33,429 nucleotides of DNA from positions 1 through 33,429 of the forward strand of contig CAYYQE010000015.1 of NCBI GenBank assembly GCA_964473745.1, written 5' to 3'. The notes under the pieces are model-generated. The model ran no database searches. It saw nothing but the letters and a program-made list of their open reading frames with translations, and was not told where the DNA came from. Positions 1 through 7,278 of the stretch are shown here, one piece after another (position 1 is the stretch's first letter; each line of letters begins with the position of its first letter). The DNA is from JABJMC01 sp964473745 (GTDB taxonomy: Bacteria > Patescibacteriota > Gracilibacteria > UBA1369 > UBA12473). Both the position numbers and the translations under genes were made by a program.

Positions 1-113
1 GACAGGGCGAAGGTCAAGGACAGGGCGAAGGTCAAGGACAGGGCGAAGGTCAAGGGCAAGGTGAGGGACAGGGTGAGGGACAGGGTGAGGGACAGGGTGA
101 GGGACAGGGTGAG
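1..113 (+). repeat. Coding minisatellite: three 18-bp and four 12-bp tandem units
   Basis: Three perfect copies of an 18-bp unit (GACAGGGCGAAGGTCAAG) occupy 1-54. Four perfect copies of a 12-bp unit (GGACAGGGTGAG) occupy 66-113. Both keep the reading frame and encode the Gly/Gln/Glu segment of the VWA protein. The array may continue upstream of the window. Confidence 0.95.
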
Positions 114-1448
114 GGTGATGTAGGAGGACAAGGTGGCGGTCTACCAGACCTCCGCGATAAACTTCAACAAAATTTAGATTTGGTTCAATCTGAAAACGAT
201 CCTAATTCCCTCCCGGAAGCAAGCGCTCAAGAACTACAACAAGGAGATCAAGCTGTCGGAGATGCCAAAGACGTTATGCAACAAATTGAAGACAAAAAAC
301 AAGCAATTAATGACCAAGTTCAAAGCGCTGAATCCGTCCAAGACATCAAGAACATTTTAGATGAATTACAACGCGCCTTAGACAATGATGAACTTTTTGA
401 TGATATGGACGAAGATGTTAAAAACCGCTTAGAGGCCGCAGTTGATAAAATCAAACAAGACATAAAAGATAAGTTGGATGACATGGTGGATGACGGATTT
501 TTGGATGAAGGAAAGAGAGATGAACTAGAAGATTTAATTGATGAGGCAAATTTAGATGATCTGGAAACGCTCCAAGATCAAATTGATATGGAAAGCGTTC
601 TTTATGACCAATACGAGGCGATTGCCGAAGAGGTGCGGCCAGAAGTAGAGCGTTGGTATCGCTATTTTGTGGAAAAGCTACCGCGCGAATCAGATATCGA
701 AGTTGATCATGACTCGTTAACTAGACAAGGGGCTTTTAATCATCGAGCCATGATGAAGTGGCGCAATTTATTAATGAATACAGTTAAAAATCCGCGAGTT
801 ATTCGTCCTTCAGTTAAGCCAAAATTCTTGCAATCCATTGTGTTGGATGTGAGTGGGTCAATGAGTGGCGACAAAATTAGAAATGCTCTTAAGTTGCTCG
901 TTTTTTACTGTGAATTGTTTAGTTTGATTAGTAAAGAATTTGGTTATATTCGTTTTTCAATTCATATTTTTTCTGATTGGGTAAAGAAAATTAAAGGGTT
1001 TGATCAGGATTATGACTCTACCAGACCGCATGATTTTGATGATGGGTCTTGCTCCACGATTAAACTGCGACTTATGAAAGAAGTAGGGTCTTACGGTGGC
1101 ACGGATATGCTAAAAGCGATTAAAGAAGCCGCGGAGGAGCTTAATGAAGAAGCTTATAATTACCCGGGTTATGTGTCGGCGATGCAATTTATTGGGGATG
1201 GCGGAGATGGTTGCGGGAATAAGGATAATATTGGGCGCTTTATGGTAAATAATGACGAAGAAACTGGTTTTGGAGAACACATGCATTCCGCTGTTTTTAT
1301 GGGAGACGAAGCACAACGAAAAGTACTGGCGGAGATCTTTGGTGATGATGAAACAACTGTAGCTGAAGACTTTGAAGATTTGATTGAAGGAAGTATGCAT
1401 ACTTTTGCGGAAAACATCGAAGAATACGTACGAAATAAAACCTTGTAA
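1..1448 (+). CDS. CobT-like von Willebrand factor A (VWA) domain protein, 5' truncated by the window edge
   Basis: The reading frame is open from the first complete codon at base 3, so the true start lies upstream and TTG 180 is only an internal codon. The visible N-terminus is a Gly-Gln-Gly-Glu low-complexity repeat (bases 3-115). A long acidic helical region rich in Asp, Glu and Lys follows (about 190-640), then a C-terminal VWA domain. The metal-ion-dependent adhesion site is visible: DVSGS at 846-860, GGTD at 1095-1106 and IGDGGDG around 1191-1211. Acidic linkers before a C-terminal VWA resemble CobT/NorD-type proteins, which in known cases work with MoxR-type AAA+ ATPases as metal-insertion or protein-remodelling chaperones. 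Any partner would lie outside the window. The domain call is secure; the substrate is unknown. The stop is TAA at 1446, and the infC promoter starts 9 bases later. Confidence 0.85.
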   Translation, partial: QGEGQGQGEGQGQGEGQGQGEGQGEGQGEGQGEGQGEGDVGGQGGGLPDLRDKLQQNLDLVQSENDPNSLPEASAQELQQGDQAVGDAKDVMQQIEDKKQAINDQVQSAESVQDIKNILDELQRALDNDELFDDMDEDVKNRLEAAVDKIKQDIKDKLDDMVDDGFLDEGKRDELEDLIDEANLDDLETLQDQIDMESVLYDQYEAIAEEVRPEVERWYRYFVEKLPRESDIEVDHDSLTRQGAFNHRAMMKWRNLLMNTVKNPRVIRPSVKPKFLQSIVLDVSGSMSGDKIRNALKLLVFYCELFSLISKEFGYIRFSIHIFSDWVKKIKGFDQDYDSTRPHDFDDGSCSTIKLRLMKEVGSYGGTDMLKAIKEAAEELNEEAYNYPGYVSAMQFIGDGGDGCGNKDNIGRFMVNNDEETGFGEHMHSAVFMGDEAQRKVLAEIFGDDETTVAEDFEDLIEGSMHTFAENIEEYVRNKTL

Positions 1449-1480
1449 GTTTTCCCTTGACCCAACCTTAAGTTTTCCCT
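1446..1480 (+). repeat. 12-bp direct repeat spanning the infC promoter region
   Basis: TAAGTTTTCCCT occurs at 1446-1457 and again at 1469-1480, a 23-bp period or about two helical turns. The first copy includes the VWA stop codon and ends on the first base of the -35 element. The second ends on the first base of the -10 element. The placement suggests a two-site operator, but chance or promoter duplication is possible. Confidence 0.6.
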
Positions 1481-1485
1481 AGAAT
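1457..1485 (+). promoter_or_regulatory. Sigma70-type promoter of infC-rpmI-rplT
   Basis: TTGACC (1457-1462) and TAGAAT (1480-1485) are separated by exactly 17 bp. This predicts a transcript starting near 1492, immediately before the leader hairpins. Confidence 0.75.
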
Positions 1486-1492
1486 GCGAGGG

Positions 1493-1521
1493 CCCTGAGT
1501 TACAGGGTGGACTTAGAGTCC
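1493..1521 (+). promoter_or_regulatory. Two tandem hairpins in the infC leader
   Basis: CCCTG (1493-1497) pairs with CAGGG (1503-1507) around a 5-nt loop. One base later GGACT (1509-1513) pairs with AGTCC (1517-1521) around TAG. Both lie in the predicted 55-nt untranslated leader. Leaders of this operon in other bacteria mediate autoregulation by L20 or IF3. That role is inferred here from position only. Confidence 0.5.
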
Positions 1522-1546
1522 ATTTGTCAATTTAACATCTTCTTCT

Positions 1547-2056
1547 ATAGGAAAGCGAACTCGTGTTAACAAACAGATCATTGCCCCTACTGTCCGGCTT
1601 ATTGCGGACAATGAGGATCAGCTAGGTATTAAATCTATTGAGGATGCCTTGCAGATTGCCCAGGATGCAGAACTTGATCTGGTAGAAGTGGCTCCTAATG
1701 CCCGCCCACCAGTTTGTAAAGTAATGGACTTCGGAAAATATCTCTACAAACAGAAGAAACTATTGCAAAAGCAGAAATCTAAACAGAAGAAGCACGAGGT
1801 AAAAGGTATTCGATTGAGTCTTCGCACCGGCGAACACGATATCCAAACCAAGGTTAAAAAGGCCCGAAAATTCCTCGAGGATGGCCACAGTCTAAAGGTT
1901 GCTCTAATCTTTAAAGGCCGCGAACTTTCTCACTTTGATCTCGCTGTAGATAAGATGAAAGTAATCATCAAAGAACTGGAAGATGTAGCAAAAGTTGATC
2001 AAGCCCCTAAAAAACAAGGATATAACCTGTTTATGATTCTTTCTCCCCTTAAATAA
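1547..2056 (+). CDS. infC: Translation initiation factor IF-3
   Basis: IF3 binds the 30S subunit, prevents premature 50S joining and checks the start codon. The family signature LDLVEVAPNARPPVCKVMDFGKY is present across 1670-1740, followed by the basic linker and the C-terminal domain ending at TAA 2056. In-frame homology runs well upstream of the first TTG (1649): RVNKQIIAPTVRLI is encoded from 1562. Between the in-frame stop TAG 1514 and 1649 there is no ATG, GTG or TTG. ATA 1547 gives a 169-residue protein, the usual IF3 length, and an N-terminus starting GKRTRVNK. IF3 genes elsewhere start at AUU or AUC, used for autoregulation, so a non-canonical start is expected; ATC 1577 and ATT 1580 are poorer alternatives because they cut the conserved start. 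rpmI follows 10 bp downstream. Confidence 0.93.
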   Translation: MGKRTRVNKQIIAPTVRLIADNEDQLGIKSIEDALQIAQDAELDLVEVAPNARPPVCKVMDFGKYLYKQKKLLQKQKSKQKKHEVKGIRLSLRTGEHDIQTKVKKARKFLEDGHSLKVALIFKGRELSHFDLAVDKMKVIIKELEDVAKVDQAPKKQGYNLFMILSPLK

Positions 2057-2066
2057 TTCAATCATC

Positions 2067-2267
2067 ATGAAGCAAAAAACTCATTCAGGAGCTAAAAAAC
2101 GATTCCGCGTCACCGGTAGCAAGAAAAAACCTAAAATTGTGGGACGTAAAGCTTCGGCTCGACATTTACTCTCTAGTAAGAGTAAGCGCCAGAAAAAAAT
2201 GCAAGGAAAGCCTTTTGACATGGAAAAGGGCGATTCTAAAAACATTAAAAAACTTCTTAGTATTTAA
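2067..2267 (+). CDS. rpmI: 50S ribosomal protein L35
   Basis: This is a 66-residue, highly basic protein with the L35 pattern: MKQKTHSGAKKRFRVTGSKK at the N-terminus and a Lys/Arg-rich middle with RHLLSSKSKRQ. It is a structural component of the large ribosomal subunit. It sits between infC and rplT with 10- and 11-bp gaps, the canonical order, and is transcribed from the infC promoter. The ATG has no Shine-Dalgarno upstream. The length matches the family (about 65 residues). Confidence 0.97.
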   Translation: MKQKTHSGAKKRFRVTGSKKKPKIVGRKASARHLLSSKSKRQKKMQGKPFDMEKGDSKNIKKLLSI

Positions 2268-2278
2268 AAATTTAAGTC

Positions 2279-2623
2279 ATGACACGAGTTAAACGCGGCG
2301 TCACCCAAAGAAATCGCCACAGAAAAGTTCTCAAAGCAGCCAAGGGTTTCCGAGGTCAACGTAGTAAATTGTTTCGAGAAGCAAAACGAGCAGTTATGAA
2401 AGCTGGTTTGCACGCTTACCGTCACCGCAAAGAAAAGAAAAGAGAGATGCGCGGACTTTGGATTTTGCGCATTAATGCCGCCGCACGCGAACATGGCATT
2501 AGTTACAGCCGACTTATTAATGGATTATTTAAGAAAAACATCCAACTTGACCGCAAAGTACTTTCACATTTAGCCGCAGAAAAACCTGAGGTTTTTGCAG
2601 AAATAGTGAAGGCTGCTAAATAA
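2279..2623 (+). CDS. rplT: 50S ribosomal protein L20
   Basis: This 114-residue basic protein is of typical L20 length. It begins MTRVKRGVTQRNRHRKVLK, followed by the conserved AKGFRGQRSKLFR and GLWILRINAAAREHGISYS. L20 binds 23S rRNA early in 50S assembly and, in Gram-positive and enteric models, represses its own operon by binding the leader mRNA. It is the last gene of infC-rpmI-rplT. No clear terminator is seen in the 68 bp before the next gene, which has its own promoter. Confidence 0.98.
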   Translation: MTRVKRGVTQRNRHRKVLKAAKGFRGQRSKLFREAKRAVMKAGLHAYRHRKEKKREMRGLWILRINAAAREHGISYSRLINGLFKKNIQLDRKVLSHLAAEKPEVFAEIVKAAK

Positions 2624-2636
2624 GGACTGATTGCTT

Positions 2637-2665
2637 TTGACACAAATAAGGAGACCGGGTATAGT
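2637..2665 (+). promoter_or_regulatory. Strong sigma70-type promoter of the 978-residue gene
   Basis: TTGACA (2637-2642, perfect) and TATAGT (2660-2665) are spaced 17 bp apart. The expected transcript start is near 2672, about 20 nt before ATG 2692. Confidence 0.75.
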
Positions 2666-2683
2666 TAGCCCCTTTCTTTTTAT

Positions 2684-2689
2684 ATGTAA
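2684..2689 (+). promoter_or_regulatory. AUG-stop mini-ORF in the leader of the 978-residue gene
   Basis: ATG TAA at 2684-2689 directly follows a pyrimidine-rich tract (CTTTCTTTTTAT) and ends two bases before the true ATG at 2692. It lies within the predicted 20-nt leader. A start codon followed at once by a stop could capture initiating ribosomes and lower or modulate translation. The arrangement is read directly; the function is inferred. Confidence 0.4.
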
Positions 2690-2691
2690 AC

Positions 2692-5628
2692 ATGCCAACA
2701 AAAACCCCGGACACCCCTGGATTAGATGATGATTTGGATGAGACTTTGGATGAAACTTTGGATGAAGAAGGTGAACTTTCTCGTTTTGATGCGCCGGAAG
2801 CTATTAGTCTGGAAATCCCGCCGCCTGAGGAAGAACCGGAAAAGCCTCGGCATGAGGCCTTGGATGTTGCGGAATGCTTAAGTTCGCTTGGGCAATTTCA
2901 TCGAAATTTACTAGCGGCTCGAATATCTATCCCCAAAGGCCTTCAATCCAGAAATCAGGCCTTAATGCTGGGGAAAATTGAGGCGATTCTTGAAAAATCT
3001 CGCTTGCTGATGAGAGAAATTCCTGATGCTAAAAGTGAAGAACAGCAATTTGCCTTAGCGCAAAGAATTGCGCACTTTACAGAAGAAGATGATTTGGATG
3101 AGACTTTGGATGAAACTTTGGATGAAGAAGGTGAACTTTCTCGTTTTGATGCGCCGGAAGCTATTAGTCTGGAAATCCCGCCGCCTGAGGAAGAACCGGA
3201 AAAGCCTCGGCATGAGGCCTTGGATGTTGCGGAATGCTTAAGTTCGCTTGGGCAATTTCATCGAAATTTACTAGCGGCTCGAATATCTATCCCCAAAGGC
3301 CTTCAATCCAGAAATCAGGCCTTAATGCTGGGGAAAATTGAGGCGATTCTTGAAAAATCTCGCTTGCTGATGAGAGAAATTCCTGATGCTAAAAGTGAAG
3401 AACAGCAATTTGCCTTAGCGCAAAGAATTGCGCACTTTACAGAAGAAATGGTGGAGTCTTTAACCACCTTTTTTGAAGGGATTCATTTGTATTACCACAA
3501 AAAAGCAGGGCAATTGGTGTGGCCTAAATATGTGTGTTGTATGTATGTTCACATTTTTAGAGGTTTTAAATATCAATTACATCCGCTCGTGAAGGGAATT
3601 ATTGAAAATAACTCTTTTCCAGAAAAAATTGTGTCCATTGAAGGAATGGCAGATTTTGAAAAAAACATTCGTAATTTATATGGTTTATCGCCGGAAAAAG
3701 ATGACGCCGAAGAAAGATTACATCATGTCGAAGATACTCCTTTGCATACCTTTCGAAGCGTTGGAACACGTTCTGTTCTTCCTAATTATTATTTTAAAGA
3801 AGCTTGTGAATTGGCTGATGCCAAAATGGGAGCATATAAAGGTGATGATTGGCAGGAGCCAAAAGCCCCGACCAAAAATGTTCCTGATTCATGGGTTCGA
3901 GATAAGGGTGGAGCTTTTGCTGTGCCTAATATGAAAGAATTTGATGGCAGGGAGGCAGGAGCAATGATGCTTGACGATGATGAAGCTCCGACCGAAGATG
4001 TCCCGGGTGAGATGGAGATAGGAGATGCGCTAACTTCGATGGAAGAGAGTGGTGAGCCGCCAGTTATTTATGAAACTAGTGGACCATTGTCTATGGCACC
4101 TGCTGGCGAAGCCATAGAAACAAGATCAGAGTCTATAGATGAAGACAGTTTTGATGATGAGCCGGAAGGAGAAATTCCAAGTGAAGAAATTTTTGAGAAT
4201 GGGAGAATTCCAGATGAGGCCTTGGATGCTGCTATGGAGGAAGTGAATGGCAGAAGCCATCCACCGGTGATTAGGCAGCGCAAAAAAACTAGAAAACGGT
4301 GGCTGGCTTTGGCGGCCGCAGCTGGATTGGCTTTGATGGCGGCTGGTGGGGGGATGTGGGTAATGGACAAAGTAAGCTCTGGGCCAACCGGAGGAGCAGG
4401 GGATAATGCAAATACCCCGGCTTTATCGGCTATGCCAAGCAGCCCGGATGCCCCTGATCAATCGGGGCGAACATTTTCTGGACCACAAATAGAGCCTGCC
4501 CCGCCGGATGAGGTGGGCGGACTGGATGATGCGGGGCCTGACCCGGAACTGGAGCCGGACAATGTGGAGCCTGATGACGCGGGCGGACCCGAGTTAGACC
4601 TAGATCCTGGTCCAGGCAATTGGCCCTGGAACATCCTTGAACAAAGAGTGGCAGATGCGTATGGCGGCGAACCCGGATCATTAACCCCAGAAGGGCGACT
4701 AGCTTTAGCGAAAATGAATGTTGAACTTTTGAGCCAGGCCATAACGCAGACCAGTTTAATGAAAGATGCTAATTTGCCGTACTCAAACCCTAATTACTTA
4801 ACTCAAGTAGCCCCAATGTTGGAAGCTTGGGGAGGTTGGGGGCCAGAATTGGAAAAAATAGAGGAAGGAACAACTTTGATGCAGCTTTTAAATAAAATGT
4901 CGCCAGAACGAGCTGATCATTTGCGAGCTAGTTTGGCTTCAACACGGATAGATGGCAAAACTTTAACGCAGATGATGGAATTGGCGCGTGATTTGCCATT
5001 CCCGGATGGAGTGCCAGAAACGCCAGAAGCTCCAGAAGCTCCAGAGGCTCCGTCTGAGCCGGAGTTAACGCCAGATGTCGTGCCAGAATTAATCCCGGAA
5101 GTGACCCCCGACAATCAAGCGCCAAGCCAAGATACTGCTAGCCCGGATGGATATGGTGATGCGGGTGGCGGGGCTGATGCGCTGAGCCCGTATGAGGCGC
5201 CAGATGCGCCGGTTCATTTATTTGAGCCGCGTAATACACGAACTGAGCCGTGGCGCGACCCTTTTGATCCCAATCCAGAAAAAAGAGATCCTTTTAAGCC
5301 GTGGGAAGGTCTAGCCCTCCCCGAAGATCCCACGGACGCCCCTGCTCCGCTGGGCTTACTGCGTGAAAAACATCCCGATGCCACAAAAGAGGAGGTTGAG
5401 CAAATTTTAGCAGATTTTACGGCGGGCACGGTGACTCCAAAAAAGCGCGTGCAACCCGAGCCAGTCCGCGAGCAGAAAACTACGCAAATTGGGCCGCAGG
5501 TGCCTGCCCCTCGCTTTGAACAAGTACGCCAAAAACATCCCGTTGAAACCGTAGCAGAAACAGTTGTTGAAAAAGTTAGTGGTTTATTTGGGTGGGTTGG
5601 TCGTCGATTAGAACGAGCTTTTGCTTAA
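2692..5628 (+). CDS. Unknown 978-residue single-pass membrane protein with a duplicated N-terminal module
   Basis: No family is recognised. Residues 13-132 and 133-252 are identical, encoded by a perfect tandem DNA duplication. Each module opens with an acidic LDET-type repeat and continues into an amphipathic helical segment. Residues 253-345 look folded and are rich in aromatic residues (MVESLTTFFEGIHLYYHKKA). An acidic linker leads to a basic stretch (RQRKKTRKR) and one transmembrane helix at about 535-556. A Pro/Asp/Glu-rich region, a helical block (about 645-770), PEAP repeats near 775-785 and a C-terminal amphipathic helix follow. Positive charge before the helix suggests a cytoplasmic N-terminus and an external C-terminus. 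It is monocistronic with its own promoter and converges on acyP 9 bp away. A surface or scaffold role is only a guess. Confidence 0.85.
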   Translation: MPTKTPDTPGLDDDLDETLDETLDEEGELSRFDAPEAISLEIPPPEEEPEKPRHEALDVAECLSSLGQFHRNLLAARISIPKGLQSRNQALMLGKIEAILEKSRLLMREIPDAKSEEQQFALAQRIAHFTEEDDLDETLDETLDEEGELSRFDAPEAISLEIPPPEEEPEKPRHEALDVAECLSSLGQFHRNLLAARISIPKGLQSRNQALMLGKIEAILEKSRLLMREIPDAKSEEQQFALAQRIAHFTEEMVESLTTFFEGIHLYYHKKAGQLVWPKYVCCMYVHIFRGFKYQLHPLVKGIIENNSFPEKIVSIEGMADFEKNIRNLYGLSPEKDDAEERLHHVEDTPLHTFRSVGTRSVLPNYYFKEACELADAKMGAYKGDDWQEPKAPTKNVPDSWVRDKGGAFAVPNMKEFDGREAGAMMLDDDEAPTEDVPGEMEIGDALTSMEESGEPPVIYETSGPLSMAPAGEAIETRSESIDEDSFDDEPEGEIPSEEIFENGRIPDEALDAAMEEVNGRSHPPVIRQRKKTRKRWLALAAAAGLALMAAGGGMWVMDKVSSGPTGGAGDNANTPALSAMPSSPDAPDQSGRTFSGPQIEPAPPDEVGGLDDAGPDPELEPDNVEPDDAGGPELDLDPGPGNWPWNILEQRVADAYGGEPGSLTPEGRLALAKMNVELLSQAITQTSLMKDANLPYSNPNYLTQVAPMLEAWGGWGPELEKIEEGTTLMQLLNKMSPERADHLRASLASTRIDGKTLTQMMELARDLPFPDGVPETPEAPEAPEAPSEPELTPDVVPELIPEVTPDNQAPSQDTASPDGYGDAGGGADALSPYEAPDAPVHLFEPRNTRTEPWRDPFDPNPEKRDPFKPWEGLALPEDPTDAPAPLGLLREKHPDATKEEVEQILADFTAGTVTPKKRVQPEPVREQKTTQIGPQVPAPRFEQVRQKHPVETVAETVVEKVSGLFGWVGRRLERAFA
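2728..3447 (+). repeat. Perfect 360-bp tandem duplication (2728-3087 and 3088-3447)
   Basis: The two abutting 360-bp copies are identical at every base, including silent positions. Identity stops exactly at the outer edges: the base before 2728 differs from its counterpart at 3087, and 3448 differs from 3088. The unit is 120 codons, so the frame is preserved. Each copy starts with a smaller 12-bp degenerate repeat (TTTGGATGARAC type). Confidence 0.98.
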
Positions 5629-5637
5629 AAAAAATCC

Positions 5638-5919
5638 TTAATATCTAATCTTAAATCCCGCGTAAAGCTCTGCTTCGGGAAGATTTTTAATAGTGACTTT
5701 TTCTACTTTGGCTCCTGGAGAACCTTCTTTACACCAATCTTGGAAATCCTCTAAAACATCCTTGTCGCCCTGCGCTACCACGGTAACTGATCTATCTAGT
5801 TCATTTGCTATCCAACCAGTAATCCCGAGTTGTTCAGCGGCTTCTTTGGCACTAGATCGAAACCAAACTCCTTGAACGCGGCCGCTAATGGATAATTGAA
5901 TTGTTTTCAGATTGCTCAT
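5638..5919 (-). CDS. acyP: Acylphosphatase
   Basis: This is a 93-residue protein of normal length for the family. It hydrolyses carboxyl-phosphate bonds such as acetyl phosphate or 1,3-bisphosphoglycerate. The signature GRVQGVWFR covers residues 13-21 with the phosphate-binding Arg21. GWIANELDRSVTVVAQG follows, with the catalytic Asn39. In the usual second signature GWVRN the residue before Asn is Arg; here it is Ala38, a mild deviation. It ends in the common GFKIRY-type tail. It converges on the 978-residue gene and diverges from murF. The ATG at 5919 has no Shine-Dalgarno. Confidence 0.95.
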   Translation of the reverse strand: MSNLKTIQLSISGRVQGVWFRSSAKEAAEQLGITGWIANELDRSVTVVAQGDKDVLEDFQDWCKEGSPGAKVEKVTIKNLPEAELYAGFKIRY

Positions 5920-5958
5920 TGTCTAGCGATTTTTAGTGACTCATATGGCTTTTTTCAG

Positions 5959-5964
5959 TATAAT
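5959..5964 (+). promoter_or_regulatory. Consensus -10 element of the murF operon
   Basis: A perfect TATAAT lies 25 bases upstream of ATG 5989, preceded by TTTTTTCAG. No good -35 is seen at 16-18 bp. The leader would be about 18 nt. It excludes the longer frame that opens at 5896, upstream of this element. Confidence 0.55.
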
Positions 5965-5988
5965 CGAGGCCACGATTTAAGCCAATAC

Positions 5989-7269
5989 ATGAGTGCTAAA
6001 CATTTTGCAAAACGAATGATTCTTTTCTTTTTGGAGCAGCTAGCAAAGTGGCGCCTTAAAAAGATCAAACCCGAAATTATTGGGGTGACTGGATCAGTAG
6101 GAAAAACTAGTACAAAAGACGCTATTTTTGTGGCGTTGGCCGAAACTCTTCCCACTTATTGCAGTAAGCAAAGCTACAACACGGAATTTGGAGCACTTCT
6201 TACTATTTTAGGGCAAAAATCTGGCCTTTCTTCGCCTCTTTCGTGGTTGTGGACTCTTTTGAGAGGATTTATCAGCACAATTAGATTAAAAGAGCCTCCT
6301 TATAAAAATTTAATTTTGGAAATGGGAGCAGACAAGCCCGGGGATATTGAATATTTGGTTAAGCATGTTAAGCCGCAGATTGGAGTTTTTACTAATGTAA
6401 AACCAATGCATCTCGGTGACGGACAATTTTCGGATTTGGATGACATTTTTGTAGAAAAAGCAAAGCTAATCCGCACCCTGCCAGAAAAAGGTTGGGCTAT
6501 TTTGAATGCCGATGATGTCCGAGTTGCCACCTTGGTCGATGAAGTAGCTTGTAATGCTATTACTTTTGGGACGGGGCCCAAGGCAGATCTCCGCGCAAAG
6601 CATATTCGTAGCACTTTGGAGGGACTTAAATTTACTTTTCACTATGAAACCACTTCGCATGAAGTGCATTTTCCTTATCTGTTAGGACGACACCAAGTTT
6701 ATGTAATGTTACCGGCTTTTGCGGTGGGATTTTTGATGAATTTACCTTTCCAGGCAATATATGCGTCGTTGCGTGATTTTCGTTTGCCACCAGGCCGAAT
6801 GAATCGGATCGAAGGAATAAAGAAAACCATGATTATTGATAGTTCTTATAATGCTTCACCAGAGGCAATGATTGCAGCGTTAAATGTTTTAAAAGGCCTA
6901 CCAGGACGCAAAATTGCTGCTCTTGGCTCAATTAATGAGCTTGGTGAAAGTTCAAAAAAAGAACATCGACGAGTTGGGCGACATGTCCCGACTGCCGCTG
7001 ATTTACTACTTACCGTTGGTGAGGATGCTCGTTATTTTGCCGAGGCTGCTCATGATGCTGGATTTTCAAAAGACCGGATTTTCTCATTTGAAACTTCAAT
7101 AGCGGCCGCTGAATTTTTAAAAGATAAACTTAGAGAAGGTGATGTTATTTTAGCTAAAGGTTCACAAAACGAGATACGGATGGAACTGTTGGTAAAAGCT
7201 TTGATGCTGCACCCGGAACAAGCAAAGCAGTTATTGGTTAGGCAAGAATCTCATTGGAAATTGATTTAA
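5989..7269 (+). CDS. murF: UDP-N-acetylmuramoyl-tripeptide--D-alanyl-D-alanine ligase
   Basis: MurF adds D-Ala-D-Ala to UDP-MurNAc-tripeptide in the cytoplasm, the last step of the soluble peptidoglycan precursor. Visible marks: the P-loop GVTGSVGKTS at about residues 32-41; LEMGADKPGDIEYL and TNVKPMHLG in the Mur central domain; SSYNASPEAM near residue 285; LGSINELGE; and the C-terminal AKGSQNEIRME. The length of 426 residues is close to the usual 450. The start is ATG 5989, supported by TATAAT at 5959-5964. The frame is open back to 5896, but that region overlaps acyP and lies upstream of the promoter. holB follows 9 bp downstream. The fit to MurF rather than MurE or MurC rests on the C-terminal motifs. 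Confidence 0.92.
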   Translation: MSAKHFAKRMILFFLEQLAKWRLKKIKPEIIGVTGSVGKTSTKDAIFVALAETLPTYCSKQSYNTEFGALLTILGQKSGLSSPLSWLWTLLRGFISTIRLKEPPYKNLILEMGADKPGDIEYLVKHVKPQIGVFTNVKPMHLGDGQFSDLDDIFVEKAKLIRTLPEKGWAILNADDVRVATLVDEVACNAITFGTGPKADLRAKHIRSTLEGLKFTFHYETTSHEVHFPYLLGRHQVYVMLPAFAVGFLMNLPFQAIYASLRDFRLPPGRMNRIEGIKKTMIIDSSYNASPEAMIAALNVLKGLPGRKIAALGSINELGESSKKEHRRVGRHVPTAADLLLTVGEDARYFAEAAHDAGFSKDRIFSFETSIAAAEFLKDKLREGDVILAKGSQNEIRMELLVKALMLHPEQAKQLLVRQESHWKLI

Positions 7270-7278
7270 TTCTTTTTT

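Noticed and set aside
1..113. CRISPR-like array
   Set aside because: The units are directly adjacent without unique spacers and encode an in-frame low-complexity peptide.
1649..2056. infC starting at TTG 1649
   Set aside because: Conserved IF3 residues are encoded upstream, and this start would remove most of the N-terminal domain.
3602..3934. 110-codon frame inside the 978-residue gene
   Set aside because: It overlaps the larger coding frame completely and has no separate signal or family resemblance.
5896..5988. N-terminal extension of MurF
   Set aside because: It overlaps acyP, lies upstream of the TATAAT at 5959 and has no Mur-like sequence.
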